This document shows, one piece after another, positions 41,676-50,210 of a DNA stretch of 64,000 nucleotides. The first letter of the stretch is position 1. Every line of letters starts with the position of its first letter. The notes under the pieces were generated by a model that saw only the letters and a program-made list of their open reading frames with translations, was not told where the DNA came from and ran no database searches. The position numbers were made by a program, and so were the translations under genes. Where the stretch lies: positions 49,641 to 113,640 of the forward strand of contig PGYA01000026.1 in the NCBI GenBank assembly GCA_002839435.1, in the 5' to 3' direction. This stretch comes from Candidatus Riflebacteria bacterium HGW-Riflebacteria-2. Its GTDB lineage: Bacteria > Muiribacteriota > Ozemobacteria > Ozemobacterales > Ozemobacteraceae.

Positions 41676-43405
41676 TGGCAACCTTCAAACGTATTCTCAG
41701 CTATTTCAACGATTACAAGGCGGCACTGGCATTTGGCATACTTTGCAGTGCCATGGTAGCCGTCTGTACCATATTCCCCGCCTGGATCATGAAGAGTGTG
41801 GTCAACGACGTTCTGGTTAATCGCAATATCGCAGCTCTGCACTGGATCGCCGTTGCTCTGGTGGTGGTAATGTTTCTCAAGGGTGTTGCCGATTTTATCA
41901 GGGGTTACCTGATGCATTACGTTTCTCAGAGCATTTTGCGCACGATTCGAACAACCTGCTTCGATCGCCTGTTACGCTTGTCGCTGTCTTATTACGAAAA
42001 ACAGCGTACCGGGCAGCTGATGAGTCGTGTTACCGCTGACGTTCTCATTCTGCAGAATCTCCTGGTAAGTTTTACTTCGCTGATCGGTGATTTCATCGCC
42101 TTTATCGGATTCTGCTTCTATATTTTCTATCTGCACTGGAAGCTGGCGGTTATTTCTATTGTCATTATTCCTTTTATCGGGGCTCTCATCAACAAGTTTT
42201 CGCGCAAAATGAAAAAGATCGGTTCGCGCATGCAAAGCCGAATTGGTGACCTGTCGACAGTTCTGCAGGAATTCATCACCGGTGTTAAGGTGGTCAAATC
42301 ATTCACTCTCGAAGAGTTCGTCAAGGATCGCTTTGAACAGGCCAATGGTGCCAATTTTGCTGAAACCATGCGGGGTGGGCGCATAAATGCAGCGACTACG
42401 CCGATCATAGAATTCATCAATACCTGCGGTCTGGCTATAATTTTCTGGTATGGCGGCTACGAAGTAATCAGGGGCAACCTCGATGCCGGGCAGTTGATAA
42501 GTTTTCTGACTGCGCTGGTTGGTTTGTTTGTGCCGATCAAGAACTTGTCGAAGATGAGCAACGTGATTTCTCAGTCTGTTGGTGCCGGGGAGCGCGTGTT
42601 TGAAATAATCGACGCTCCGGTCGATGTCGAAGAAGCTGCCGATGCCGAGGAACTGACGAGTTGTCGCGGTGAAGTAGAGTTTTGTGATGTTTACTTCGCC
42701 TATAATCAGAATGAAGCGGTGTTGCGCAACGTCAATATAAAGGTCGCTCCCGGCGAGGTAGTTGCTCTGGTCGGGCCTTCCGGCGCCGGTAAGACTACCT
42801 TTATCAATCTGATTCCACGCTTTTTCGATGCCAGTTCCGGGTCTGTTAAAATCGATGGCATGGATGTTAAAAGACTCAGTATGGCCAGTATGCGGCGTTT
42901 TATCGCCATGGTTCCGCAGGAAACCCTGCTGTTTTCAGGCACCATTGAAGAAAATATCAGGTTCGGCAAACTCGATGCAACCCACGAAGAAATTGTTGAG
43001 GCCGCCAAACTCGCCAACGCCCATGATTTCATCATAGCGCAGCCAGAAGGTTACGATACGATTCTGGGTGAACGCGGTGTCAACCTTTCGGGCGGGCAGG
43101 GTCAGCGAATAGCTCTTTCACGCGCATTTCTGAAAGACCCGGGCATTCTTATTCTTGATGAGGCTACCAGTGCGCTTGACTCAGAAACCGAAAACCTGAT
43201 CAAGGAGTCTCTGAGCCGTTTGATGAGTAATCGCACGACTTTCATGATTGCCCATCGGCTTTCGACCATAGTTAATGCCGATAAAATACTGGTGCTGCAG
43301 CGGGGCGAAATCGTCGAAATTGGCTCTCATAACCAGTTGCTCGAGAAGCAGGGGCTTTACTCGCAACTCTACCGCTCGCAGTTTTCCGAACAGGTGGCCA
43401 TGTGA
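41675..43405 (+). CDS. msbA: Lipid A/LPS flippase ABC transporter MsbA
   Basis: 576 residues, a half-transporter with six membrane helices followed by an ABC domain: Walker A GPSGAGKTTFINL, Q-loop VPQETLLFSGTIEENI, signature LSGGQGQRIALSRA, Walker B ILILDEATSALD and H-loop AHRLSTI. The size and operon position beside lpxB and waaA identify it as MsbA, which flips core-lipid A across the inner membrane. The start ATG overlaps the lpxB stop by 1 nt; the track start at 41624 lies inside lpxB. Confidence 0.94.
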   Translation: MATFKRILSYFNDYKAALAFGILCSAMVAVCTIFPAWIMKSVVNDVLVNRNIAALHWIAVALVVVMFLKGVADFIRGYLMHYVSQSILRTIRTTCFDRLLRLSLSYYEKQRTGQLMSRVTADVLILQNLLVSFTSLIGDFIAFIGFCFYIFYLHWKLAVISIVIIPFIGALINKFSRKMKKIGSRMQSRIGDLSTVLQEFITGVKVVKSFTLEEFVKDRFEQANGANFAETMRGGRINAATTPIIEFINTCGLAIIFWYGGYEVIRGNLDAGQLISFLTALVGLFVPIKNLSKMSNVISQSVGAGERVFEIIDAPVDVEEAADAEELTSCRGEVEFCDVYFAYNQNEAVLRNVNIKVAPGEVVALVGPSGAGKTTFINLIPRFFDASSGSVKIDGMDVKRLSMASMRRFIAMVPQETLLFSGTIEENIRFGKLDATHEEIVEAAKLANAHDFIIAQPEGYDTILGERGVNLSGGQGQRIALSRAFLKDPGILILDEATSALDSETENLIKESLSRLMSNRTTFMIAHRLSTIVNADKILVLQRGEIVEIGSHNQLLEKQGLYSQLYRSQFSEQVAM

Positions 43406-44178
43406 TGCAGAAGCTTAAGCAGGCAATAGATCAGCGCGATATCGACACGCTGCGCGGCTCGATGCGTGGCTCTGATCGCTTCCGGGACGACCCGCTCCGG
43501 GTTGCTTCCCTCAAGCTGCGTGCTTGGGGCGGCGCGGCGCTGATTCTGTCGTTTTCGCGTCTGGTGATGATCGAACGACCGACCTTTAATCGCTTCATTC
43601 AGGCCTGTAAAGATGGCCGTCCGGTGGTGATCGTCGCCTGGCACGCCTCTTTGCTGACTTCGATATATTGCCATCGCCGCCGCAATGTGGTGATCATGAC
43701 ATCGCTTTCTGAAGACGGTGATCTGATTACCAGAAGTCTCTATAACATCGGTTACAAGTGCGTAAGAGGTTCATCTTCGCGCGGCGGCATGCGCGGTCTG
43801 CTTGAAATGATGCGCCTTTTACGATCAGGATCAGTTGGCGCCATCACCGTCGATGGCCCGAGAGGCCCGCGTCATGAGGTTAAACCAGGCGCTGTGCTGC
43901 TGGCACAGAAGACCGGCGCCTTGCTGGTGCCGGTCGGCGTCGCTTACTCGAATTGCATAACCCTTAAAAACTGGGATCGCACCGAAATTCCGCTGCCGGG
44001 CAGTCGGGCTGTCATGATTACGGGTGAGCCTTTTACAATAGAGCCCGCGGCTGATATCAATGCGGGGTGCGAGCAGATCAGGCAACGAATCGTGGCGTGT
44101 GAGACTGATGCACGTGAATATCTTGCATCTGGTCGCCTCAATAGTTGTATAATCGAAAAGACAGGTGGACTAAATTGA
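43402..44178 (+). CDS. DUF374 lysophospholipid-acyltransferase-like protein
   Basis: 258 residues. It has the DUF374 pattern: VVIVAWHASLLTSIY, MTSLSEDGDLITRSL, GYKCVRGSSSRGGMRGLLEM and ITVDGPRGPRHEVKPGAVLLAQ. These proteins resemble glycerolipid/lipid A acyltransferases and are often found beside waaA or lpxB. The start is either GTG (GTGA overlap with msbA) or the following ATG. It overlaps lpxB2 by TTGA. Its exact substrate is unknown. Confidence 0.87.
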   Translation: MMQKLKQAIDQRDIDTLRGSMRGSDRFRDDPLRVASLKLRAWGGAALILSFSRLVMIERPTFNRFIQACKDGRPVVIVAWHASLLTSIYCHRRRNVVIMTSLSEDGDLITRSLYNIGYKCVRGSSSRGGMRGLLEMMRLLRSGSVGAITVDGPRGPRHEVKPGAVLLAQKTGALLVPVGVAYSNCITLKNWDRTEIPLPGSRAVMITGEPFTIEPAADINAGCEQIRQRIVACETDAREYLASGRLNSCIIEKTGGLN

Positions 44179-45362
44179 ATCTGCAGGTGCACGACAAAAA
44201 AAAGCTGCTGATCGTAGCCGGCGAAACTTCCGGCGATTTCTACGCAGCTTCACTGATCGATGTGCTCAAGCAGTGTGGCGAATTTGAGATTTACGCTGTC
44301 GGCGGCATTCAGACTGCCAAGCGTGATGTGAAGCTCCTGTATGACAGCAGCAACTGGGCTGCAATAGGCCTTATAGAAGCGATAAAACAAGTTCCCCGGT
44401 TGCTGCTGGTGCTTTCGCGGTTAAAGCGTTTTATGCGCGACAACCGGCCAGACTTGCTGATCCTGGTCGATTACCCTGGCTTCAACATGCGTCTCGTGCA
44501 TGCTGCCAACAAGCTTGCAATACCAACTCTTTATTATTTCCCACCCAGCAAGTTTGCCACTGATCCGGCCAGCATTACCGATGCTGCTGGCTCGATAACC
44601 CAGGTTGCCGCCAACTTTGCCTCAACCTATGAAGTTTATCGCGCCGCCGGTGCCAATGTTGAATTCGTCGGACACCCGCTTCTCGACCACGCCAAACCCG
44701 GCATGACTCCAGGCGAGACCTGTGCAAAGTATGGTCTTGACCCGAGCCGGCCTGTAATCGGTCTGTGTCCTGGGTCAAGGCGCAGCGAACTCGAACTGCT
44801 GTTGCCGGTTATGCTTAAGGCCGGCCGCCTGATTCACCAGAGATACCCGCAATACCAGTTCGTGGTGCCGGTTATCAAGACTGAAGGCAGTGAGGTTTTT
44901 GGAGTTTCCAAACAGTGCCTGCGCAATCAACTCAGCGCCAGCGGCATTCCGGTTACCCTTGCCGAGGGGCAGATTTACGATCTCATGCGTCTTTCACGAC
45001 TGCTTCTGATAAGTTCCGGTACTGCGACCCTTGAGGCAAGCTACGTTGGTACTCCCATGGTCATCTGCTATCGCGTATCAACCTTTACCGAGATTCAGGC
45101 ACGTCTTTTTTATCACCTGCCTAAATTTATCGGCTTGCCAAACATCATTATCAATCGCCTGGCAGTGCCTGAGCTTATACAGCACGATCTTACCCCGGAA
45201 AAGCTTGCGGAAAAAGCTTTTGAACTGCTGGAATCGGAAGAAGCCTACAATCAGCAGAAGAAAGACTTTGCTGATGTAGTGGCGCATCTCGGCGAGCCGG
45301 GTGCGCATGAACGAGTTGCCGCCATGGTTGTCGAGATGCTCGATGGCCGTTCGGCCGGCTGA
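44175..45362 (+). CDS. Second, divergent LpxB-like glycosyltransferase (GT19 paralogue)
   Basis: 395 residues from the TTG at 44175 (TTGA overlap; AGGTGG upstream). It keeps the N-terminal IVAGETSGDFYAASLIDVL, AAIGLIEAIKQVPRLL, ILVDYPGFNMRLVHAAN and the C-terminal nucleotide-sugar site (GLCPGSRRSELELLLP, ISSGTATLEASYVGTPMVICYR, FIGLPNIIINRLAVPEL). The canonical PQVWAW stretch, however, reads FPPSKFATDPASI. The adjacent normal lpxB makes redundancy unlikely; a different acceptor or loss of catalysis are both open. Start codon and overlaps argue it is expressed. Confidence 0.85.
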   Translation: MNLQVHDKKKLLIVAGETSGDFYAASLIDVLKQCGEFEIYAVGGIQTAKRDVKLLYDSSNWAAIGLIEAIKQVPRLLLVLSRLKRFMRDNRPDLLILVDYPGFNMRLVHAANKLAIPTLYYFPPSKFATDPASITDAAGSITQVAANFASTYEVYRAAGANVEFVGHPLLDHAKPGMTPGETCAKYGLDPSRPVIGLCPGSRRSELELLLPVMLKAGRLIHQRYPQYQFVVPVIKTEGSEVFGVSKQCLRNQLSASGIPVTLAEGQIYDLMRLSRLLLISSGTATLEASYVGTPMVICYRVSTFTEIQARLFYHLPKFIGLPNIIINRLAVPELIQHDLTPEKLAEKAFELLESEEAYNQQKKDFADVVAHLGEPGAHERVAAMVVEMLDGRSAG

Positions 45363-45367
45363 CAATC

Positions 45368-46324
45368 ATGCCGGGGCTGGCATACCTTAAAAAGGCCGTT
45401 ATCGGCTGCTCACACATTTTCTGTCGTCTGCCGGAAACAGCCGGACGGGTGCTGGCGGCGGCTAGCGGTCTGGCAGCCTGGCAGGCCTGGCATAGCGAAA
45501 GGCGCCGCATCGAGAATTGCGTTGACCGCATATATTTTCGCCGGCATTGTCAGCCGCCAAAGCCGGTAAGAGAAATAGTCCGGCGTGCTTTTATGCATTT
45601 CTCGCTGGTCACTTACGAGCTGCTGCGCTTTCCTGTGCTGGAACCGGAAGCGCTTGCGCAAAGGGTTGTTTTGCGCGGTCGCGACATTATTGATCGTGAG
45701 CTCGAGAAGGGAAGGGGAGTGATCCTGGTCTTACCTCACATCGGGAACTGGGAAATCCTTGGTGCGGCAATAGCACAGGCCGGCTACCCGCTCAATTCTT
45801 TTTATCTTGCACAGAAAGAAGACGAGATCGGTGGTCTGCTTGATCATTTCAGAAGATACTCGGGCATCAACCTGCATGACCGCGATCGCGGCGGCATAAA
45901 AGCCCTGCGCGCCCTCAAAAATGGTGAGATTCTTGGCATGATCGGCGATCAGGATGGTTCGCGCAGTGGCGTTTACATGAACTTTCTGGGTCACCGGGTC
46001 AGTATGCCGGCCGGCCCGGCTAACTGGAGCCTTAAGACCGGTGCCAGTGTGCTGCCGGTATATTCATTGCGTCGTGGCCATTCGCCGGTTTATGATGCCA
46101 CCTTTTTACCGCCGTTCAGCGAAGACCGACCGGGAAGCTACAACGAACGTGTAATTGCGCGTACCTCAGAAATAGCGCGCTGGATGGAAGAGCTGATTTT
46201 AAGGCATCCCGATCAGTATCTGTGGTTTTACGACCGTTTCAAGCCACGGCACGAGGGTTGGCTGGCGGCTGACAAGCTTAAAAATGGTCAGATTTATCAC
46301 GGAGAATCACGCTATGGCAGTTGA
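45368..46324 (+). CDS. LpxL/HtrB-family lipid A acyltransferase (copy 2)
   Basis: 318 residues. It has the catalytic motif VLPHIGNWEILGAAI, then GMIGDQDGSRSGVYMNFLGH (acyltransferase block) and the C-terminal DQYLWFYDRFKPR. It is distinct in sequence from copy 1 at 33 kb, so the two likely act at different positions or acyl lengths, like LpxL and LpxM. It starts 5 nt after lpxB2 and overlaps waaA by 11 nt. There is no strong SD, suggesting coupling. Confidence 0.9.
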   Translation: MPGLAYLKKAVIGCSHIFCRLPETAGRVLAAASGLAAWQAWHSERRRIENCVDRIYFRRHCQPPKPVREIVRRAFMHFSLVTYELLRFPVLEPEALAQRVVLRGRDIIDRELEKGRGVILVLPHIGNWEILGAAIAQAGYPLNSFYLAQKEDEIGGLLDHFRRYSGINLHDRDRGGIKALRALKNGEILGMIGDQDGSRSGVYMNFLGHRVSMPAGPANWSLKTGASVLPVYSLRRGHSPVYDATFLPPFSEDRPGSYNERVIARTSEIARWMEELILRHPDQYLWFYDRFKPRHEGWLAADKLKNGQIYHGESRYGS

Positions 46325-47609
46325 AGAAGGGTCTGGTAGCAGTGGTCTCAGCCTGCGGGCGCAGGCCGCTCTGGCTCTATATCGCCTGACTTTTGCTCTG
46401 ACCGGGATGGCCGCTGCCGTTGCTGTTCCCTGGCTGGGGGCTTACAGTCGCCGGGTAAAAGAAGGCTTTTTCAATTATCTCGGGCAGGTGCCACGTTGTA
46501 ATGACCAACATGTATTCTGGATTCATGCGGTTTCTATGGGCGAATCGATGGTGGCCTGTGGCTTTGCCGGTGGCCTGCAGCGAGAATTTCCAGATTCTCG
46601 AATTGTTTTTACCAGCACGCATCCTGACGTCATCGCCGGCGCACGCCGGCGTGGACTGTTGGCCGCTTATTTTCCTCTCGATACGCAGCTCAGTATGCAG
46701 AGAGCCTTTGAGCGCTGGCATCCGGCCGCGGTTTTTGTCTGCGAAACAGATTTCTGGCCTGAATTTTCGACGCAGTGCCGGCGGCGGCAGGTTCCGCTTT
46801 TTCTGGTCAATGGCCGTATAAGCAGCAAGCTGGCTGATTTTTATAACAGCTTCGCGGGTCTGGCCGAACTGGTGTTTGGTGCCTACACACTGCTGGCAGT
46901 TCAGGGCGAAAATGATGCCGGGCGCCTGCGCTCTGTCGGGGTAGAGTCGTGTCGAATAAAGGTGCTTGGTAACATGAAAGCAGATCTGACGGTTGCACCA
47001 GGCAGTGTCGATCTGGCCGCTGTCAGAAACTGGCTTGCCGGTCGTAAAACCGTGGTATTTGGCTCCCTGCATCCTGGTGAGTTCAGTTTGCTGCAGTTGG
47101 TGATTCGTTCGCAGGCCACCAGCGGCCGTGCCGTTATTCTGGCGCCGCGCAATCCGGCCTTGGCCGAAGAATGGCGGCAGACACTCAGTGCAGCCGGGGT
47201 TACAAGCTGTCGACGCAGTATAGGCCTGGAAGACTCTGCGGTAATGATTCTTGATACGATGGGGGAACTTGCCGCTGTTTATGCTCTGGCCGACGTTGCT
47301 TTTGTCGGCGGCAGCCTGACGGGTGACATTGGCGGTCATAACCCGCTTGAAGTTATTCAACAGTCGGTTCCTCTGCTGATGGGCCCGAATTGTCGTAATT
47401 TTTCGGATCTTGTCGAAGAGCTCAGAGTGGCTGAAGCCATGCTTATCTGTTCAGATGCGGCTGCTGTCGAGAAGTCGATCGACCGGGTTCTGGCTGACAA
47501 AAATTTGGCTGAGACCATGGTTGCGAATGCCGACAAGGTTTTGCAGGCAAATCGTGGTGTTCTATCTGCTACTTTGCAGCTTGTGAAAGATTACCTGTCA
47601 GTTATCTAA
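46314..47609 (+). CDS. waaA: 3-deoxy-D-manno-octulosonic acid (Kdo) transferase WaaA (KdtA)
   Basis: 431 residues. It has the GT30 motifs FWIHAVSMGESMVACGF, IVFTSTHPDVIAGA, FVCETDFWPEFSTQCR, VNGRISSKLADFY, GNMKADLTV, VFGSLHPGEFSLL and FVGGSLTGDIGGHNPLEV. It adds Kdo to lipid A. The start at 46314 has GGAG upstream; the track start is inside the acyltransferase gene. It ends the plus-strand run and overlaps the convergent VOC gene by 12 nt. Confidence 0.95.
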   Translation: MAVEEGSGSSGLSLRAQAALALYRLTFALTGMAAAVAVPWLGAYSRRVKEGFFNYLGQVPRCNDQHVFWIHAVSMGESMVACGFAGGLQREFPDSRIVFTSTHPDVIAGARRRGLLAAYFPLDTQLSMQRAFERWHPAAVFVCETDFWPEFSTQCRRRQVPLFLVNGRISSKLADFYNSFAGLAELVFGAYTLLAVQGENDAGRLRSVGVESCRIKVLGNMKADLTVAPGSVDLAAVRNWLAGRKTVVFGSLHPGEFSLLQLVIRSQATSGRAVILAPRNPALAEEWRQTLSAAGVTSCRRSIGLEDSAVMILDTMGELAAVYALADVAFVGGSLTGDIGGHNPLEVIQQSVPLLMGPNCRNFSDLVEELRVAEAMLICSDAAAVEKSIDRVLADKNLAETMVANADKVLQANRGVLSATLQLVKDYLSVI

Positions 47610-47957
47610 TTGACGTTTCAGGCGGTCGCTGAGTTGCCAGGAAACTCCGTTTATATCGGTGAATTCATGGTTCTCGCCAACTTCGACACCAGCCCGTGTG
47701 AGAGCTTCTGTGGTGTCGGTGAGGTCGCAGATAAGTCGCAGTCTTTGTCGGTTGCTGCTGTAAGGCCGGTTTGGCCGGTCGATGATTTCGATGCAGGTTT
47801 GTTCTATTTCGACACGTGGGCTTTCGATGCGGAGAAGTGTCATGTTGTTGTAATCTCTGACTCGCAGCACACGTTCAAGCGCCAGCACTCCATGATAGAA
47901 ATCGATACTGGCGCCGGCGTTTTCCGCCAGCATTCCGAAAGCTGTAATTTCGAGCAT
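47598..47957 (-). CDS. VOC-superfamily (glyoxalase/dioxygenase-fold) protein
   Basis: 119 residues with two beta-alpha-beta-beta-beta halves (MLEITAFGMLAENAGASIDFYHGVL; RLRLICDLTDTTEALTRAGVE; FTDINGVSWQLSD). The pattern fits the vicinal-oxygen-chelate fold, but the usual metal ligands are not clear. Substrate unknown. GGCAGGCAAAT precedes the ATG. It overlaps waaA tail-to-tail. Confidence 0.65.
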   Translation of the reverse strand: MLEITAFGMLAENAGASIDFYHGVLALERVLRVRDYNNMTLLRIESPRVEIEQTCIEIIDRPNRPYSSNRQRLRLICDLTDTTEALTRAGVEVGENHEFTDINGVSWQLSDRLKRQLDN

Positions 47958-48040
47958 ATTTGCCTGCCTTGTCTTTTTATGCCCATATCGGCAGCTGTGC
48001 CGCTTTTCTTAACCTTTTGACAACGCCATGGGGAAAATAC

Positions 48041-48070
48041 TTGCCTCTCGTTCAACAGAAGTCTTATAAT
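48041..48070 (+). promoter_or_regulatory. Promoter of ilvE
   Basis: TTGCCT, 18 nt, TATAAT, leaving a leader of about 55 nt before the ATG. Confidence 0.6.
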
Positions 48071-48131
48071 GGCCGTTGGTGTGCTTTGAATTAAATGCCT
48101 ATGCCAGATTAAATGCAAGGAAGGAAAGGTT

Positions 48132-49235
48132 ATGAAAATCGCTGTTCACCCTGTTTCAGATAGCACGCTCAAGCCTCTGATTACCGACACGAGTAAGCTG
48201 GGCTTCTGCAAGTTTTTTACCGATCGTATGTTTACCATGGAATACAACGAGGAGGAAGGCTGGACGAACCCACAGATTGGTCCGTTCAAGTCTTTCGAAA
48301 TAGATCCTTCGTCGCTTGTTCTGCATTATGCGCAGGAAATCTTCGAAGGTCTCAAGGCGTTCAAGGGCAAGGACGGGGTCGTCAGATTTTTTAGGCCCGA
48401 GATGAATGCCAAGCGCTTCAACCGTTCAGCCGATCGACTGTGTATGCCACATTTTCTTGAGAACGATTTTCTCGAAAGCATCTATGCTCTGGTTAACATC
48501 GAGAAGAGGTGGGTGCCTGACAGCAAGGGTGCCGCGCTTTACATAAGACCATTCATGTTCGCCACTGACAGTGCTCTAGGGGTGCGTGCTTCTTCGACAT
48601 ACCTCTACTGTGTGATTCTTAGCCCGGTTGGGCCTTACTATCAGGAAGGCTTCAGCCCGATCAGTCTGTTTGTGTCTGATGAGCTTACCAGAGCGGCAAA
48701 GGGTGGTCTCGGCGAAGCCAAGACTGGAGCCAACTACGCCGCCAGCCTGCTGGCCGGACGTATTGCCCGCAAAAAAGGCTGCGCGCAGGTTCTCTGGTTG
48801 GATGGCGCCGAGCATCGTTATATAGAAGAAGTTGGCGCCATGAACATCTTTTTTGTATTCAACGGCAACCAGCTGGTGACACCGCAGCTCAATGGCAGCA
48901 TTCTTTCCGGGGTTACCCGCGATAGCGTGTTGAAGTTGGCTTCAATGCTGGGCTTGCGCGCCGAAGAGCGCAAGATATCGATTGACGAGGTCATCGGCGG
49001 CATCACGACCGGTTCAATTACCGAGATTTTTGGCACCGGCACGGCTGCGAGCATTTCTCCGGTTGGCAGCCTGCAGTTCAAGGAAAACGATTATGTCGTG
49101 AACAACCGCAACGTTGGCCCGGTCAGTCAGCAACTGTTTGATACTTTGCGTGGCATACAGTATGGCGAGATCGAAGACCCGTTCGGCTGGGTCACTCCTC
49201 TACAGGAGCCTCAGGAAAAAGTTCTTTCGCTCTAA
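48132..49235 (+). CDS. ilvE: Branched-chain amino-acid aminotransferase (type II BCAT)
   Basis: 367 residues, the length of the longer type II BCATs. It has YNEEEGWTNPQIGPF, HYAQEIFEGLKAFKG, LYIRPFMFATDSALGVR, the PLP-lysine motif GLGEAKTGANYAASL (K197) and ITTGSITEIFGTGTAASISP. It transfers amino groups between Val/Ile/Leu and 2-oxoglutarate. GAAGGAAAGG precedes the ATG. It is monocistronic between a promoter and a strong terminator. Confidence 0.95.
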   Translation: MKIAVHPVSDSTLKPLITDTSKLGFCKFFTDRMFTMEYNEEEGWTNPQIGPFKSFEIDPSSLVLHYAQEIFEGLKAFKGKDGVVRFFRPEMNAKRFNRSADRLCMPHFLENDFLESIYALVNIEKRWVPDSKGAALYIRPFMFATDSALGVRASSTYLYCVILSPVGPYYQEGFSPISLFVSDELTRAAKGGLGEAKTGANYAASLLAGRIARKKGCAQVLWLDGAEHRYIEEVGAMNIFFVFNGNQLVTPQLNGSILSGVTRDSVLKLASMLGLRAEERKISIDEVIGGITTGSITEIFGTGTAASISPVGSLQFKENDYVVNNRNVGPVSQQLFDTLRGIQYGEIEDPFGWVTPLQEPQEKVLSL

Positions 49236-49244
49236 GCCTCTTTT

Positions 49245-49284
49245 AAAACCCGCCCCGGCAAATTGTCGTGGGCGGGTTTTTTAT
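49245..49284 (+). terminator. Rho-independent terminator of ilvE
   Basis: AAAACCCGCCC / GGGCGGGTTTT stem with a 14-nt loop and T run. Confidence 0.92.
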
Positions 49285-49347
49285 GTCAAGAAAGTGGCGA
49301 TCTTTTCCGATATGTTGTCTTAACATCCCACAAACAGGCGGTGAAAG

Positions 49348-49560
49348 ATGGACGACATCAGGAGTTGGTTGAAAAAAAACAGTGCGTTGAAGAATTATGA
49401 CGACCCCGAAGTTGACCCTGACAAGGTTGTGAGCCGGCGCCGCAAGGCGGTTGCATCGGCCCGCACGGCTCTGCGCGAGCATATTCAGATGCAGTTGCAG
49501 TCGGCCCTCAAACATTTTTATTCCGAGGAAATTCCCGAAGAAAAATTTTTGATCAGCTGA
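49348..49560 (+). CDS. Small orphan protein, 70 residues
   Basis: MDDIRSWLKKNSALKNYDDP..., highly charged, predicted mostly helical (ARTALREHIQMQLQSALKHF), without Cys or membrane segment. A GGCGGTGAAAG stretch precedes the ATG. I recognise no family. It stands alone between the ilvE terminator and a 213-nt gap. Confidence 0.6.
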   Translation: MDDIRSWLKKNSALKNYDDPEVDPDKVVSRRRKAVASARTALREHIQMQLQSALKHFYSEEIPEEKFLIS

Positions 49561-49708
49561 CGGAAGTCTGATCGAATTTTCAGCCAACAATTTTATGCAC
49601 CGTGCATAGGGCACTGAAAAAAGTTGTTTTTTGCGTTGTTTAAAGAGTTTTGAATGTGTATTTTATTGAGACGTCGCATGAGATAAGGATTGAGAAAATA
49701 TTCGCCAT

Positions 49709-49737
49709 TTGCATAGCGATGTCTTTATCCATATAAT
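49709..49737 (+). promoter_or_regulatory. Promoter of the 99-residue orphan gene
   Basis: TTGCAT, exactly 17 nt, TATAAT; 36 nt before the ATG at 49774. Confidence 0.65.
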
Positions 49738-49773
49738 TGCGACACCCTGGCAGTGAAATCAGAAGAGGTAGTA

Positions 49774-50073
49774 ATGAGTAACTCCGTAGCTGTGACGAAT
49801 GTTAACCCAATGTTTGATGAACACACTGATTCTCTTAACAGTGTTGCCGGCAATGAAGTCGTGCAGAAGCCAGTTCTTAAAGTCGTGCCCCCGATTCCGA
49901 CTGAACCTCCTACACTGGATGAGCTTGTCTCTTTGTATGCTGCGCAGCAGCGGGAATGCTGGTTGTGCGATGGGATTTCCAAAAAGATTGCCGACGGTCG
50001 CGAGATTTCTGAAGATGACCTCTGGCATTTTACCTCGTGCGTACTGAGCTGGGAGCACCTGCACCGCAACTGA
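49774..50073 (+). CDS. Small orphan protein, 99 residues, with a CxxC
   Basis: From the ATG at 49774 (AGAGGTAGTA upstream) MSNSVAVTNVNPMFDEH..., Pro-rich middle (VVPPIPTEPPTLDEL), then AAQQRECWLCDGISKKIADG and HFTSCVLSWEHL. It has three Cys including one CxxC. Own promoter and terminator indicate a real, monocistronic gene. No family recognised. Confidence 0.65.
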   Translation: MSNSVAVTNVNPMFDEHTDSLNSVAGNEVVQKPVLKVVPPIPTEPPTLDELVSLYAAQQRECWLCDGISKKIADGREISEDDLWHFTSCVLSWEHLHRN

Positions 50074-50097
50074 GTTTCTGTTGAATAACCGACCTTT

Positions 50098-50128
50098 AAA
50101 AAAGACTGTTTCGGCAGTCTTTTTTTTT
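50098..50128 (+). terminator. Rho-independent terminator after the 99-residue gene
   Basis: AAAAGACTG / CAGTCTTTT stem with a TTTCGG loop and a T run. Confidence 0.9.
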
Positions 50129-50173
50129 GCCAGGCTATAATGAAAATTCAACATCTGGCCGATGCAACTAGAG

Positions 50174-50179
50174 TATAAT
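50174..50179 (+). promoter_or_regulatory. -10 element before the lytic transglycosylase gene
   Basis: TATAAT, 31 nt before the TTG at 50211; the -35 is weak. Confidence 0.4.
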
Positions 50180-50210
50180 CTATTCAATCCCCATTTTGAG
50201 GAGGACCCGG

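Noticed and set aside
44148-44153. TATAAT just before lpxB2
   Set aside because: It lies in the DUF374 coding sequence with a poor -35 at 19 nt; too weak to call an internal promoter.
46377-47360. 327-residue minus-strand ORF
   Set aside because: It lies wholly inside waaA on the other strand; the composition is not protein-like and waaA is certain.
48017-48022. Perfect TTGACA before ilvE
   Set aside because: No -10 element at 16-18 nt; TTGCCT-18-TATAAT further downstream is the better promoter.
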